Origin: Zoogloea sp. 1C4
GTDB taxonomy: Bacteria; Pseudomonadota; Gammaproteobacteria; Burkholderiales; Rhodocyclaceae
Direction of reading: 5' to 3'
Length of the DNA stretch: 64,000 nt
Assembly (NCBI RefSeq): GCF_009469605.1
Contig: NZ_SSXU01000015.1
Coordinates: forward strand, 1 to 64,000
The position numbers and the translations under genes were made by a program. Shown in pieces: positions 51,874-61,174 of this stretch. How positions within the stretch are numbered: the stretch's first letter is position 1; each line of letters starts with the position of its first letter. A model generated the notes under the pieces. That model was not told where the DNA came from. It worked only from the letters and a program-made list of their open reading frames with translations, and made no database searches.

Positions 51874-53049
51874 TCAGCGGCGCGAGAGCACTGCCGCGGC
51901 GCGGTAATGCCGATTGGCATCGTCGGTGCGGTTGATGCGCTCGGCCAGATGGGCGAGCTCCACGTGGGCTTCCCAGCCCGGCTCGATGGCCAGCGAGGCC
52001 TCGAGATAGCTTTCGGCCTTGCCCCACAGCTGCGACTGCACGCACAGCCGGCCAAGGGTGAGCAGGAGCTGCGGATCGCGCGGGTTGCGGGTGAGCCAGT
52101 CTTCGGCCTTGGCGAGCCGGCTGCGCACCTCGCCGCCTTCGCAGCGGCCGTAGATACCGGCAAGGGTGGTGTCCCAACCCAGCGCGAGCTGCGTCTCGAT
52201 GGCCTTCTGGGCACCGCTGCCGTCGCCGGCCGCGATCAGCGCGCGGGCCAGGGACGCGACCAGCCGCGGGTCGCGCTGCTCGTCGCGGGGCACATCCTGC
52301 CAGTAGGTGTTGATGGCGAGGGCGTCGCCCGTGCGCTGCTTGAGCCCTTCCTGGTGGGCGCGGCGCTTGACCGGTTCGGCCAGTTCGGGCGTGAGCGCCT
52401 TGACCTTGACGAGCTGACGCACCACGCGCACGGCCTCGCCCCAGTCGCCCTTGGCCTGGGCGGTGCGCAGCGCCAGGCGCAGCGCGGCGATGTGACGCTG
52501 ACCGCCCACCTGGAGTTCGGCAAGGCTTTCGGCCGCGTCGTCGAAGCGGCGATCCTCGACGGCCAGCTTGGCCTCGGTCATCAGGCGGGCCAGACGCATC
52601 TCCTCGCCCTCTTCGGCCACCTTGCCGAGCCAGTAGCGGTAGCGCGTCTCGTCACGCAGGGAATGGGCCGCGCGGGCTGCCAGCAGTGCCGCGAGGCCGC
52701 GGGATTCGCCGGCTTCATAGGCCGCAGTGGCCTGCTTGAGGGCCTGGCCGAAGCGGCCTTCGATGCGCAGCCGAACCGCGTCGTAGATCGCCTGGGCGGC
52801 GCGCTCGCGGCCGACCCGCTGGCGATAGCGCTGCACCGCCCGCGGGAGGGCCATGGTGCGAGCGACGAGCCGGGTAAGGGCGTAGATCGCCGCAAACCCG
52901 CCCACCAGCAGCACGATCAGCAGGTTGAGGGAGATCTGGATCCGATACGGGGGCCACACCAGCAGGGCGTAGCCTTCGTTGTAACGGCCGGCCACCGCAA
53001 GGATGGCGGCCAGGGCGAAGAGGCCGAGCAGCCAGAGCAATCCGCGCAT
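51874..53049 (-). CDS. hemY: HemY, TPR-containing inner-membrane protein of the hem operon
   Basis: The 391-residue protein has two membrane helices at the start (about residues 3-20 and 40-62) and then tetratricopeptide-type helices to the end. It begins with MRGLLWLLGLFALAAILAV and includes the family-typical LVWPPYRIQISLNLLIV. This is the proteobacterial HemY, distinct from the Bacillus protoporphyrinogen oxidase of that name. Its role is unclear; protoporphyrin handling or peptidoglycan-related scaffolding have been suggested. It follows hemX by 7 nt. Confidence 0.92.
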   Translation of the reverse strand: MRGLLWLLGLFALAAILAVAGRYNEGYALLVWPPYRIQISLNLLIVLLVGGFAAIYALTRLVARTMALPRAVQRYRQRVGRERAAQAIYDAVRLRIEGRFGQALKQATAAYEAGESRGLAALLAARAAHSLRDETRYRYWLGKVAEEGEEMRLARLMTEAKLAVEDRRFDDAAESLAELQVGGQRHIAALRLALRTAQAKGDWGEAVRVVRQLVKVKALTPELAEPVKRRAHQEGLKQRTGDALAINTYWQDVPRDEQRDPRLVASLARALIAAGDGSGAQKAIETQLALGWDTTLAGIYGRCEGGEVRSRLAKAEDWLTRNPRDPQLLLTLGRLCVQSQLWGKAESYLEASLAIEPGWEAHVELAHLAERINRTDDANRHYRAAAVLSRR

Positions 53050-53056
53050 GGCTGCC

Positions 53057-54157
53057 TCAGTTCTTCTTCGCCGGGGCGGCGGGCTTGGCCGCGGCCGGGG
53101 CGTGCGTCGGCGCGGCCGCTTCGATGCGTCGGTCGGGCACCGCCTGCAGACCGCGCAGGGCGGTGAGGCTGGCCTGCAGGTTGGGCAGATCGACGCCCAC
53201 CGGGGTCTTCTGCAGTTCGATCAGATCGGCCTTGGCCGCTTCGACGCCGGCATTGGAGAGGTCGAAGTAGCGGCCCATCCACTCGGCGCTGATCCGCATG
53301 TCCTCGCGGAAGGTGTTGCCGTCGCGGGAGAGCAGCGCGAGGCGGGCGTTCATCAGGCGCAGCTTGAGGTTTTCGCGCAGGAACACGGCGTTGCTCGGGG
53401 CGAGGAGCGCCGGATCCGGGCGATCCATGCGCTCGACCCGCACCAGCTGGCTGAACTCGGCCCAGAAATCGAGCCAAAGCCGCTTTGCCCAGGAGGGCGC
53501 GGCTTCGTCGGCCTTGACGGCTTCGGCCTTGGGCCGGGCTTCGAAGGCCAGCGGCAGGTTGTCGATGCGGCCGATGAGGGTTTCGAGCTTGAGGGCAACG
53601 CCGGCGGAATCCACCTGCGGCAGTGCCTTGAGGGTATCGAGATCGCTGGCGATGGCCTTGCGCAGCGGCAACCAGTGGGGCCGGTCGACGGTGCCGAGGC
53701 GGGCGTCGGCCGTTTGCAGCGCGAACAGCGCGGCCTGCACGTTGCCGGCCAGCTGGAGCTGCTGGGCGGCGATCAGCACGGCCTGTTCGACTTCGGACAG
53801 CAGGCGGTCGTCCCGGGAACGGGAGAACTCGTGGTACATGGCCTCGAGGGCCACCTGCTGCCCCTGGGATTCGGAGAAGCGGGATTCCAGCGCGCCGATC
53901 TTGGTCTGGATGTCCTGCAGGTTTTCCTGGGCCAGCTTGGCCAGCGCGCGGCTTTCGGTGGCGGCGGTGTCGCTCGTGGAAAGGCGGCGGGCCAGCTCTT
54001 CCTGCATGTCGGCAAGGCGGCTGCGGGTTTCGACCCACTGCCAGCCGAGGAGCGCGAGCGCGACGGCGGCAACGATGGCGGAAGGGCGGCGCCACAACGA
54101 GGGCGCGGGCGCCGGCCGGGCGTCGGCGGGCGGGAGGCTGGGGTTTTCGCTGCTCAT
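53057..54157 (-). CDS. hemX: HemX-like membrane protein of the hem operon
   Basis: The 366-residue protein has a short cytoplasmic Pro-rich start, one membrane helix (about residues 25-45, with AIVAAVALALLGWQWVETRS) and a coiled-coil region (about 45-90). A periplasmic domain follows with QAVLIAAQQLQLAGNVQAAL and DRPHWLPLRKAIASDLDTLKA, characteristic of HemX. It has no methyltransferase domain although the family is often labelled uroporphyrin-III C-methyltransferase. The C-terminus is Ala/Pro/Lys-rich. The function is uncertain. Confidence 0.9.
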   Translation of the reverse strand: MSSENPSLPPADARPAPAPSLWRRPSAIVAAVALALLGWQWVETRSRLADMQEELARRLSTSDTAATESRALAKLAQENLQDIQTKIGALESRFSESQGQQVALEAMYHEFSRSRDDRLLSEVEQAVLIAAQQLQLAGNVQAALFALQTADARLGTVDRPHWLPLRKAIASDLDTLKALPQVDSAGVALKLETLIGRIDNLPLAFEARPKAEAVKADEAAPSWAKRLWLDFWAEFSQLVRVERMDRPDPALLAPSNAVFLRENLKLRLMNARLALLSRDGNTFREDMRISAEWMGRYFDLSNAGVEAAKADLIELQKTPVGVDLPNLQASLTALRGLQAVPDRRIEAAAPTHAPAAAKPAAPAKKN

Positions 54158-54167
54158 GGGCGTGAGT

Positions 54168-54959
54168 TTAACCCGGATAGGCGTTGTGGTTGCGCGCCGA
54201 GAAGTGGTCGATGAGGCCGTCGATGAGGCCCTGGTCGCCCGCCCCGGTGGCGATGACGGTGGAGAATCCGGCGTCCCGGGCCGCCGCGGCGATGCGCGGG
54301 TGGGGCACGAAGACGGGCACCGGACGCAGTTCGGCCGCGCCGGGCAGAGCCGTCAGATGGGCGACGCCTTCGCTGCTGGTGAGGGTCAGGGCGTCGAGCC
54401 GGCCGTCGCGGGCCCGGGCGACGAGGGGCGCGGGGTCATCCGCCGGACCACTGCGGTGGTAGCAGGTGAGGTATTCGACGGTGGCGCCGCGCTGGACGAG
54501 GGTGTCGCCGAGGAGATCACGCCCGCCATCGCCGCGCAGGATCAGCACGCGCCTGCCGGCCACGGCGCCAGGCTGGAAAGCCGGCAGGGCAAGCACGGAT
54601 TCGCTGTCAAAACCGCTCTGCGGCGCGATCACGTCGGCAAAGCCGCGGGCCGCCAGGGCTGCTTCACTCCCCTTGCCCACCGTGGCGACCAGGGTCGAGC
54701 CCGGCCACGGGGCGATTGGCAGCATCGCGTCCAGCGCCAGATTGACGGCGTTGGGGCTGACGAAGAAGGCCAGCGCGAAATCCGCCAGCCGCCGGGCCGC
54801 ATCCTGCAGCGGGGCTGGATCGGCCACCGGCGTGATGGTGAGGAGCGGAAAGCGCAGGGGCTCGGCGCCGAGGGCCGCCAGCGCCGCGCACAGGCTGTCG
54901 GCCTGCCCGGCCGGGCGGGTGACGACGACGCTGCGCCCGGCGAGCGGCTGGCCAGCCAT
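54168..54959 (-). CDS. hemD: Uroporphyrinogen-III synthase
   Basis: The 263-residue protein cyclises hydroxymethylbilane with ring D inversion. The family is poorly conserved, but VVVTRPAGQADSLCAALAAL at the start, FVSPNAVNLAL, VATVGKGSEAAL, LILRGDGGRDLLGDTL and LTLTSSEGVAHL match it. ATG 54959 begins MAGQPLAGRSVVV and is preferred over upstream in-frame extension into hemC. It follows hemC by 10 nt and precedes hemX by 10 nt. Confidence 0.92.
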   Translation of the reverse strand: MAGQPLAGRSVVVTRPAGQADSLCAALAALGAEPLRFPLLTITPVADPAPLQDAARRLADFALAFFVSPNAVNLALDAMLPIAPWPGSTLVATVGKGSEAALAARGFADVIAPQSGFDSESVLALPAFQPGAVAGRRVLILRGDGGRDLLGDTLVQRGATVEYLTCYHRSGPADDPAPLVARARDGRLDALTLTSSEGVAHLTALPGAAELRPVPVFVPHPRIAAAARDAGFSTVIATGAGDQGLIDGLIDHFSARNHNAYPG

Positions 54960-54969
54960 GCTGCGAACC

Positions 54970-55899
54970 TTAGAGCCCGGCGAGGATTTCGTCGGCGCCG
55001 TCGGCACGCAGATCTTCGGCCAGCGCGAGGCCAAGGGCTTCCGGCTGGTCGATCGGGCCACGGCGCTCGGCGCGGGCGATGCGCGAGCCATCGGGCAGGG
55101 CGACGAAGCCGCGCAGCCACAGCTCGCCGTCCTTCACCTCGGCATAGGCGCCCAGCGGCACTTCGCAGCTGCCGGCCAGCGCGCGGGAGGTGGCGCGCTC
55201 GGCGCGCACGCAGGCGGCGGAGTTGGCGTCGGCCAGCGGGGCGATCCAGGCGGCGACTTCGGGCCGGTCGGACAGCGCCTCGATGCCCAGGGCGCCCTGG
55301 CCTGCGGCCGGCAGCGAGACCTCGGACGGCAGCGTGCCGCGGATGCGGCTGGCGAGGCCCAGGCGGGTGAGGCCGGCGGCGGCGAGGATGATCGCGTCGT
55401 ACTGGCCTTCGTCGAGCTTGCGCAGGCGGGTGTCGAGGTTGCCACGCAGGCTGGTGACGGCCAGCATCGGGTACTGGGCGTGGATCTGGGATTCGCGGCG
55501 CAGGCTGGAGGTGCCCACCACGGCGCCCGGCGGCATGTCGTCGAGGCTCTCGTACTTGTTGGAGACGAAGGCATCCAGCGGCACTTCGCGTTCGGCGATG
55601 GCCACCAGCGCGAACTCGGGCGCGAGGGTCATCGGCACGTCCTTCATGGAATGCACGGCGATGTCGGCGGCGCGGTCGAGGAGCGCGGTTTCGAGTTCCT
55701 TGACGAACAGGCCCTTGCCGCCCACCTTGGCCAGCGGCCGGTCGAGGATCTGGTCGCCGCGGGTGGTCATGCCCAGCAGTTCGACCTTGCAGGACGGGTA
55801 GAGGGCTTCGAGGCGGGCCTTGACGTGCTCGGCCTGCCACAGGGCGAGGCGGCTTTCACGGGTGGCGATGACGATGCGGTCGGGCGTAGGGGCGCTCAC
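54970..55899 (-). CDS. hemC: Porphobilinogen deaminase (hydroxymethylbilane synthase)
   Basis: The 309-residue enzyme joins four porphobilinogens. It shows [65 protein letters not shown] and the cofactor-anchoring Cys in [14 protein letters not shown] chose GTG 55899 (encoding the residue before SAPTPDR) because it gives the usual family length; the upstream in-frame extension is Pro-rich and unlike HemC. The gene heads hemCDXY and is divergent from ppc across a 188-nt gap. Confidence 0.95.
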   Translation of the reverse strand: MSAPTPDRIVIATRESRLALWQAEHVKARLEALYPSCKVELLGMTTRGDQILDRPLAKVGGKGLFVKELETALLDRAADIAVHSMKDVPMTLAPEFALVAIAEREVPLDAFVSNKYESLDDMPPGAVVGTSSLRRESQIHAQYPMLAVTSLRGNLDTRLRKLDEGQYDAIILAAAGLTRLGLASRIRGTLPSEVSLPAAGQGALGIEALSDRPEVAAWIAPLADANSAACVRAERATSRALAGSCEVPLGAYAEVKDGELWLRGFVALPDGSRIARAERRGPIDQPEALGLALAEDLRADGADEILAGL

Positions 55900-56087
55900 G
55901 GTATTCGGGCTCGGCAAGGGTTGAGGGGTGGTTCGGGGATGGACAGCGGCGGCCTTGGACGGCAATCTGCAGCTTCTGCAGTGCAGCATCAGGGTTGCCA
56001 CCTATGGCGGTCATCCGGGCCGCGATTCTAGCATGGCCCCCTGCTGCGCCTCCCGCGCCGACCGCAACCGACTGGACAGGATTTCCG

Positions 56088-58850
56088 ATGAGCGAACACA
56101 ACAAGAGCGACGACAAAGACCTCCCCCTGCGCGACGACATCCGTCTGCTCGGCCGCATTCTCGGCGACACCGTCCGCGCCCAGGAAGGCGAAGCCGTGTT
56201 CGATCTGGTCGAGGCGATCCGCCAGTGCTCGATCCGCTTCCGGCGCCACGAAGACCACGCCGCCCGCCGCGAACTGGAAGCCACGCTCGATTCGCTCTCC
56301 CGCGACCAGACCATCGACGTGGTGCGCGCCTTCAGCTATTTCTCGCACCTGGCCAACATCGCCGAGGACCAGCACCACATCCGCCGCTCCCGCGCCCACC
56401 AGATCGCCGGCTCCGCGCCCCGCGAGGGCAGCCTGGCCCACGCCCTGGCCCGGGCCTTCGACGCCGGCATGGGCAGCGCCGAACTCACCGCCTTCTTCGA
56501 GACCGCCAACGTAGTGCCGGTGCTCACCGCCCACCCGACCGAAGTCCAGCGCAAGAGCATCCTCAACTGCCAGATGGTGATCGCCCGCCTGCTCGACGAG
56601 CGCGACCGCATGCAGCTCACGCCCGAGGAGCAGGAGGCCAACGACGAGGCCCTGCGCCGCGCGGTGCTCACCCTGTGGCAGACCCGCATGCTGCGCACCG
56701 AGAAGCTGTCGGTGATGGACGAGGTGACCAACGGCCTGTCGTACTTCGACTACACCTTCCTGCGCGAGCTGCCGCGCCTCTACGCCAACGTCGAGGATCG
56801 CCTCGCCACCCGCGACCGCAGCTGGGGCGCGCTGGAGCTGCCCAATTTCATGAAGGTCGGCAGCTGGATCGGCGGCGACCGGGACGGCAACCCCTTCGTC
56901 ACCGCCGAGATCCTCGAGAAAGCGCTGGCCGTGCAGGCCGAGAAGGTCCTCACCTACTACATGGACGAGGTGCACACCCTGGGCTCGCAGCTCTCCATCG
57001 CCCAGGGCCTGGTGAGTGCTTCCGACGCCCTGCTGCGCCTCGCCGAAGCCTCGCCCGACGGCTCGCCGCACCGCTCCGACGAGCCCTACCGCCGCGCCCT
57101 CACCGGCGTGTATGCGCGCCTCGCCGCCACCTACGCGCGCCTGCTCGGCCACCAGCCGCCGCGCCACGCCGTGGCCCCGGCCGCGCCCTACGACAGCCCC
57201 GACGCCCTGGCCGACGAGCTCGAAGTCATCCACCGCTCCCTCACCGCCAACGGCCTGGGCAGCCTCGCCCGCGGCCGCCTGCGCATGCTGCGCCGGGCAG
57301 TGTCGGTGTTCGGCTTCCATCTGGCGCCCATCGACCTGCGCCAGAACTCCGACGTGCACGAGCGCGTGGTGGCCGAGCTCATCAAGTCCATCGACCCCGC
57401 CCGCGACTACCTGGCGCTGGACGAAGCCGGCCGCATCGAGATGCTGCTCGAAGAGCTCGCCACCCCGCGCCTGCTCGCCTCGCCGTGGCTGGATTACTCC
57501 GACGAGACCCGCGGCGAGCTGGCGATCTTCCGCGCCGCCCGCGCCGCCCACCTGCGCTACGGCAAGGCCGCGGTGCCCAACTGCATCATCTCCAAGACCG
57601 ACGACGTCTCCGACCTGCTGGAAGTCGCCGTGCTCGCCAAGGAAGCCGGCCTGCTGCGCCCCGCCGAAGGCGTGCTCGACGTGAACATCATCCCGCTCTT
57701 CGAGACCATCGGCGACCTGCAGAACGCCGCCGGCGTGATGGACCGGCTGTTCGCCATCCCCGCCTACATGGCGCTGCTGGAATCCCGCAAGCTGGAGCAG
57801 GAAGTGATGCTCGGCTACTCCGACAGCAACAAGGACGGCGGCTTCCTCACCTCCGGCTGGGAGCTCTACAAGGCCGAGATCGGCCTCGTGGATACCTTCG
57901 CCCGCCACAACGTGCGCCTGCGCCTGTTCCACGGCCGCGGTGGCTCGGTGGGCCGCGGCGGCGGCCCCAGCTACCAGGCGATCCTGGCGCAGCCGGGCGG
58001 CGCCGTGCAGGGCCAGATCCGCCTCACCGAACAGGGCGAGGTCATCGCCTCCAAGTACGCCAACCCCGAAGTCGGCCGCCGCAACCTGGAGGTGCTCGCC
58101 GCCGCCACGCTGGAAGCCACGCTGTTTGCGCCGCGCGATCCGGCGCCGCGCCCCGAGTACCTCGAGGCGATGGACGAGCTCTCGGATGCCGCCTTCAAGG
58201 CCTACCGCAACCTGGTGTACGAGACCGACGGCTTCGAGCGTTACTTCTGGGAATCCACCGTGATCTCGGAAATCGCCGCCCTCAACATCGGCAGCCGCCC
58301 GGCGTCGCGCAAGAAGTCGACCGCCATCGAAGACCTGCGGGCGATCCCGTGGGTGTTCAGCTGGGCCCAGTGCCGGCTGATGCTGCCGGGCTGGTACGGC
58401 TTCGGCTCGGCGGTGCAGGCCTATATCGCGAAGCACGGCGACGCCGGCATGGCGCGCCTCTCGGCGATGCACAAGGAGTGGTCGTTCTTCGCCACCCTGC
58501 TCTCCAACATGGACATGGTGCTCGCCAAGAGCGACATCGCCATCGCCAGCCGCTACGCCGATCTGGTCAAGGACGGCGCCCTGCGCGAGGCGATCTTCCC
58601 GCGCATCGAGAAGGAGCACGCCGACACCCTGGCGGCCCTGCTCACCATCACCGGCCAGCAGGCACTGCTGGACGCCAACCCGCTCCTCAAGCGGTCGATC
58701 CACAACCGCTTCCCCTACCTCGACCCGCTCAACCACGTGCAGGTCGAACTCCTCCACCGCTACCGGGAAGGCCACCAGGACGAGCGGGTACAGCGCGGCA
58801 TCCTGCTGTCGATCAACGGCGTGGCGGCGGGGCTGCGCAACAGCGGCTGA
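56088..58850 (+). CDS. ppc: Phosphoenolpyruvate carboxylase
   Basis: The 920-residue enzyme adds bicarbonate to phosphoenolpyruvate to make oxaloacetate. Catalytic motifs are [38 protein letters not shown] and [14 protein letters not shown], and the protein ends [11 protein letters not shown] as most bacterial PEPC do. ATG 56088 follows GACAGGA; the in-frame extension upstream lies in the hemC leader region. It uses HCO3-, which makes the carbonic-anhydrase-like gene downstream of interest. Confidence 0.97.
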   Translation: MSEHNKSDDKDLPLRDDIRLLGRILGDTVRAQEGEAVFDLVEAIRQCSIRFRRHEDHAARRELEATLDSLSRDQTIDVVRAFSYFSHLANIAEDQHHIRRSRAHQIAGSAPREGSLAHALARAFDAGMGSAELTAFFETANVVPVLTAHPTEVQRKSILNCQMVIARLLDERDRMQLTPEEQEANDEALRRAVLTLWQTRMLRTEKLSVMDEVTNGLSYFDYTFLRELPRLYANVEDRLATRDRSWGALELPNFMKVGSWIGGDRDGNPFVTAEILEKALAVQAEKVLTYYMDEVHTLGSQLSIAQGLVSASDALLRLAEASPDGSPHRSDEPYRRALTGVYARLAATYARLLGHQPPRHAVAPAAPYDSPDALADELEVIHRSLTANGLGSLARGRLRMLRRAVSVFGFHLAPIDLRQNSDVHERVVAELIKSIDPARDYLALDEAGRIEMLLEELATPRLLASPWLDYSDETRGELAIFRAARAAHLRYGKAAVPNCIISKTDDVSDLLEVAVLAKEAGLLRPAEGVLDVNIIPLFETIGDLQNAAGVMDRLFAIPAYMALLESRKLEQEVMLGYSDSNKDGGFLTSGWELYKAEIGLVDTFARHNVRLRLFHGRGGSVGRGGGPSYQAILAQPGGAVQGQIRLTEQGEVIASKYANPEVGRRNLEVLAAATLEATLFAPRDPAPRPEYLEAMDELSDAAFKAYRNLVYETDGFERYFWESTVISEIAALNIGSRPASRKKSTAIEDLRAIPWVFSWAQCRLMLPGWYGFGSAVQAYIAKHGDAGMARLSAMHKEWSFFATLLSNMDMVLAKSDIAIASRYADLVKDGALREAIFPRIEKEHADTLAALLTITGQQALLDANPLLKRSIHNRFPYLDPLNHVQVELLHRYREGHQDERVQRGILLSINGVAAGLRNSG

Positions 58851-58880
58851 GCACGGCCTCCGGTCGACAAGGTGCAATAC

Positions 58881-58916
58881 AGCCGGTGCAGGCTAGCCCC
58901 TGCAACCGGCTTTTTT
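58881..58916 (+). terminator. Intrinsic terminator after ppc
   Basis: AGCCGGTGCAGG (58881-58892) pairs with CCTGCAACCGGCT, with one bulged base, followed by six T (58911-58916). Confidence 0.85.
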
Positions 58917-58938
58917 GCGCACTCTGACCAGAGACCCC

Positions 58939-59862
58939 ATGGACAATCAGGAAATCGGCGACCTGCACCGTCGCCTGGAACGCGAACTCCTCGACAGCTA
59001 CGACGAAGAGCTCGAGCTGGAACTCGACGACCGTCGTTTCGAGGAAATCGGCAGCGGCACGGCGCACCCACCCACCGACGAGGAGAAGGCTCAGCGCCAG
59101 CGCTATTTCAAGGAGCTGCTGCGCCTGCAGGGCGAGCTGGTCAAGCTGCAGGACTGGGTGGCCACCACCCGGCACCGGGTGGTGATCCTCTTCGAAGGCC
59201 GCGACGCCGCCGGCAAGGGTGGCGTCATCAAGCGCATCACCCAGCGCCTCAACCCCCGGGTGTGCCGGGTCGTCGCCCTGCCCGCCCCCAATGACCGGGA
59301 ACGTACCCAGTGGTACTTCCAGCGCTATGTTCCGCACCTCCCCGCAGCAGGCGAGATGGTGCTGTTCGACCGCAGCTGGTACAACCGGGCCGGCGTGGAG
59401 CGGGTCATGGGCTTCTGCTCCGACGACGACTACGAGGAGTTCTTCCGCTCGGTGCCCGAGTTCGAGCGCATGCTGGTACGCTCCGGCATCCAGCTGATCA
59501 AGTACTGGTTCTCGATCACCGATGAGGAACAGCACTTCCGCTTCCTGTCACGCATCCACGACCCCCTCAAACAGTGGAAGCTGAGCCCCATGGATCTGGA
59601 ATCCCGCGCCCGCTGGGAGAAATACACCGAGGCCAAGGAGATCATGCTGGAACGCACCCACATCCCCGAAGCCCCCTGGTGGATCGTCCAGGCCGACGAC
59701 AAGAAGGCCGCCCGCCTCAACTGCATTCACCACCTGCTGGGCGAGATCCCCTACGCCGAGGTCGAGCGGCCGCTGGTGGATCTGCCCGAACGGGTGAGGC
59801 ACCCGGACTACGTGCGCCACGAGGTGCCGCCCGAGATGTTCGTGCCGGACTACTTCCGCTGA
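58939..59862 (+). CDS. ppk2: Polyphosphate kinase 2 family protein
   Basis: The 307-residue kinase transfers phosphate between polyphosphate and nucleotides. Walker A is in FEGRDAAGKGG (about 85-95), the lid/Walker B region in FDRSWYNRAGVERVMGF, with LNPRVCRVVALPAPND and QWYFQRYVPHLPAAGEM between them. The pattern fits the long one-domain PPK2 group (class I), which phosphorylates nucleoside diphosphates from polyP. ATG 58939 starts at MDNQEIGDLH. It is convergent with the next gene, 9 nt apart. Confidence 0.92.
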   Translation: MDNQEIGDLHRRLERELLDSYDEELELELDDRRFEEIGSGTAHPPTDEEKAQRQRYFKELLRLQGELVKLQDWVATTRHRVVILFEGRDAAGKGGVIKRITQRLNPRVCRVVALPAPNDRERTQWYFQRYVPHLPAAGEMVLFDRSWYNRAGVERVMGFCSDDDYEEFFRSVPEFERMLVRSGIQLIKYWFSITDEEQHFRFLSRIHDPLKQWKLSPMDLESRARWEKYTEAKEIMLERTHIPEAPWWIVQADDKKAARLNCIHHLLGEIPYAEVERPLVDLPERVRHPDYVRHEVPPEMFVPDYFR

Positions 59863-59871
59863 AGGCGAGGC

Positions 59872-60930
59872 TCAGTCCAGCACCTCCAGCCCCCGGGTGG
59901 CCCAGTTGAGCACGGCCGAGTGCACCGTCATCCGGGGCGCCAGATCGGGCAGATCGCGGCGGATCACCTCGGCGGCAAAGTGGGCCATGAAGCGCGCCTT
60001 GAGCTCGGCCCGGGCCCGGTCCGAGCCGATGTCCTGATAGGGGGAGGACGCCAGCAGCAAAAAACCGTCGTCCGGAATGCGCCCCTTGTGCATGTTGGAC
60101 GCAATGATCGCGCCGGCCTTGCGGATGGGGTCGGCGAGATCGGGGCTGTAGGGGCCGATGATCAGCGCCAGGTTGGGGGCATGCAGGAAGTCGAAGCCGC
60201 GCCCCACGCAGATCATCCACTCCCGGTGTTCGATGTCGAGCTGTCGGTCAAGCTTGCGCACCTCGGCCACGTGGGCGACATTCCCCGCCACCAGCCGGGC
60301 CAGATCGGCCAGCATCGCACCCGGCATGTCCGGAAACAGGGGCTGCAGGCGCGCCCGCAGGCTGGCCTCGGTTTCGTCGGCCCCCAGGGTGGACACATCC
60401 AGGGTTGCCCCCCCGGCCCCGTGCAGCACCAGCGCGTCCTCGTCGGTTTCGAAACCGCAGACCAGGGGATAAACCGTGGCATGCCCCCGCCCGAACACGT
60501 GCTCCACCTGGCCCTTGACGCCGAACACGTGGGCGATGGCCTGGTCCGTGTGATAGTTGAAGCCGGCGCAGCAGCGGTGGGGCTCGCCCCGGGAGAAGTG
60601 GTAGGTGATGAACATCAGCACCCGCTGACCACTGCGCACCCGGTCGTGGACGTAATGCTCGATCACCTCGCCCAGGTGCGGCCACCCCAGATCAAAGAAG
60701 CCTCCCAGGTTGCGGAAGGGCTGGATGATGCCGGGCGGGGTGTTGGTGGCGATGGGAATGTTGATGCGTCCGTCCATGCACTTGAGCACGGCGATGGCGG
60801 TGGGATGCCGCGCCCGATGGCGCTCCCGGGCCATGCTGGCCTCCGGGTCACAGTAAGCCGCCGAGTACCGGCGTGCCACGTCGTAGAGCCAGTCGATGCG
60901 TTCGCCGATGGGCTTCCGGTGGATGCTCAT
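59872..60930 (-). CDS. Beta-carbonic-anhydrase-like zinc protein (CsoSCA-related), uncharacterised
   Basis: The 352-residue protein shows beta-carbonic-anhydrase zinc-site motifs. Cys51-x-Asp53-x-Arg55 (LKCMDGRIN) would supply a ligand and the Asp-Arg dyad. PFRNLGG (71-77) resembles the RNAG strand. His118-x-x-Cys121 (EPHRCCAG) gives the other two ligands. The rest (for example ICVGRGFDFLHAPNLALII, NMHKGRIPDDGFLLL) is unlike standard beta enzymes and reminds me of carboxysomal CsoSCA-type or DabA-type relatives. No carboxysome or dab genes are present. Its neighbour across ppk2 is ppc, which consumes bicarbonate. The motif reading is direct; the enzyme activity is inference. Confidence 0.6.
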   Translation of the reverse strand: MSIHRKPIGERIDWLYDVARRYSAAYCDPEASMARERHRARHPTAIAVLKCMDGRINIPIATNTPPGIIQPFRNLGGFFDLGWPHLGEVIEHYVHDRVRSGQRVLMFITYHFSRGEPHRCCAGFNYHTDQAIAHVFGVKGQVEHVFGRGHATVYPLVCGFETDEDALVLHGAGGATLDVSTLGADETEASLRARLQPLFPDMPGAMLADLARLVAGNVAHVAEVRKLDRQLDIEHREWMICVGRGFDFLHAPNLALIIGPYSPDLADPIRKAGAIIASNMHKGRIPDDGFLLLASSPYQDIGSDRARAELKARFMAHFAAEVIRRDLPDLAPRMTVHSAVLNWATRGLEVLD

Positions 60931-60965
60931 GATGTCTCCCGCCTTGTTTTCTTGTAACGGGGAAG

Positions 60966-61112
60966 GTGCATCACCCCCGCCGCCAGGTCAACGGCACGCA
61001 GCTCACCTTCAGCAGCGCCATGCCCGAGCCGGCCACCGCGGCCCTCGCCGCCCTCGGTCTGGCCGGCCTGGGCGCACTCCGCCACCGCCGCGCCCGAGCG
61101 ATCCGCAAGACC
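60966..61112 (+). pseudogene. Stranded C-terminus of a PEP-CTERM (exosortase substrate) protein
   Basis: An open stretch encodes VNGTQLTFSSAMPEPATAAL and then a hydrophobic LAALGLAGLGAL followed by RHRRARA. This is the PEP-CTERM sorting tripartite signal (PEP motif, membrane helix, basic tail). Nothing resembling the rest of such a protein precedes it; the frame opens only 18 codons before the PEP motif. There is no stop after the basic tail, so the frame runs on through the following terminator; one base change (CGA to TGA) would restore a normal end. I read it as the remnant of a deleted gene. Confidence 0.6.
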
Positions 61113-61121
61113 ACAAAACAG

Positions 61122-61151
61122 AACGGCCAGGCGCGCAAGCCTGGCCGTTTT
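61122..61151. terminator. Bidirectional terminator
   Basis: AACGGCCAGGC (61122-61132) and GCCTGGCCGTT (61139-61149) form an 11-bp stem flanked by ACAAAACAG on the left and TTTTGCTTT on the right. It would stop the plus-strand remnant transcript and the minus-strand transcription of the ATP-grasp gene. Confidence 0.8.
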
Positions 61152-61174
61152 GCTTTGATCTGTCGCGGTGCCGC

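Noticed and set aside
53057-54157. HemX as an active uroporphyrin-III methyltransferase
   Set aside because: There is no SAM-dependent methyltransferase domain; the sequence is a membrane-anchored coiled-coil protein.
59872-60930. Evidence for carboxysomes from a CsoSCA-like protein
   Set aside because: No RuBisCO, shell or other cso genes are present, and the match is limited to the zinc-site motifs.
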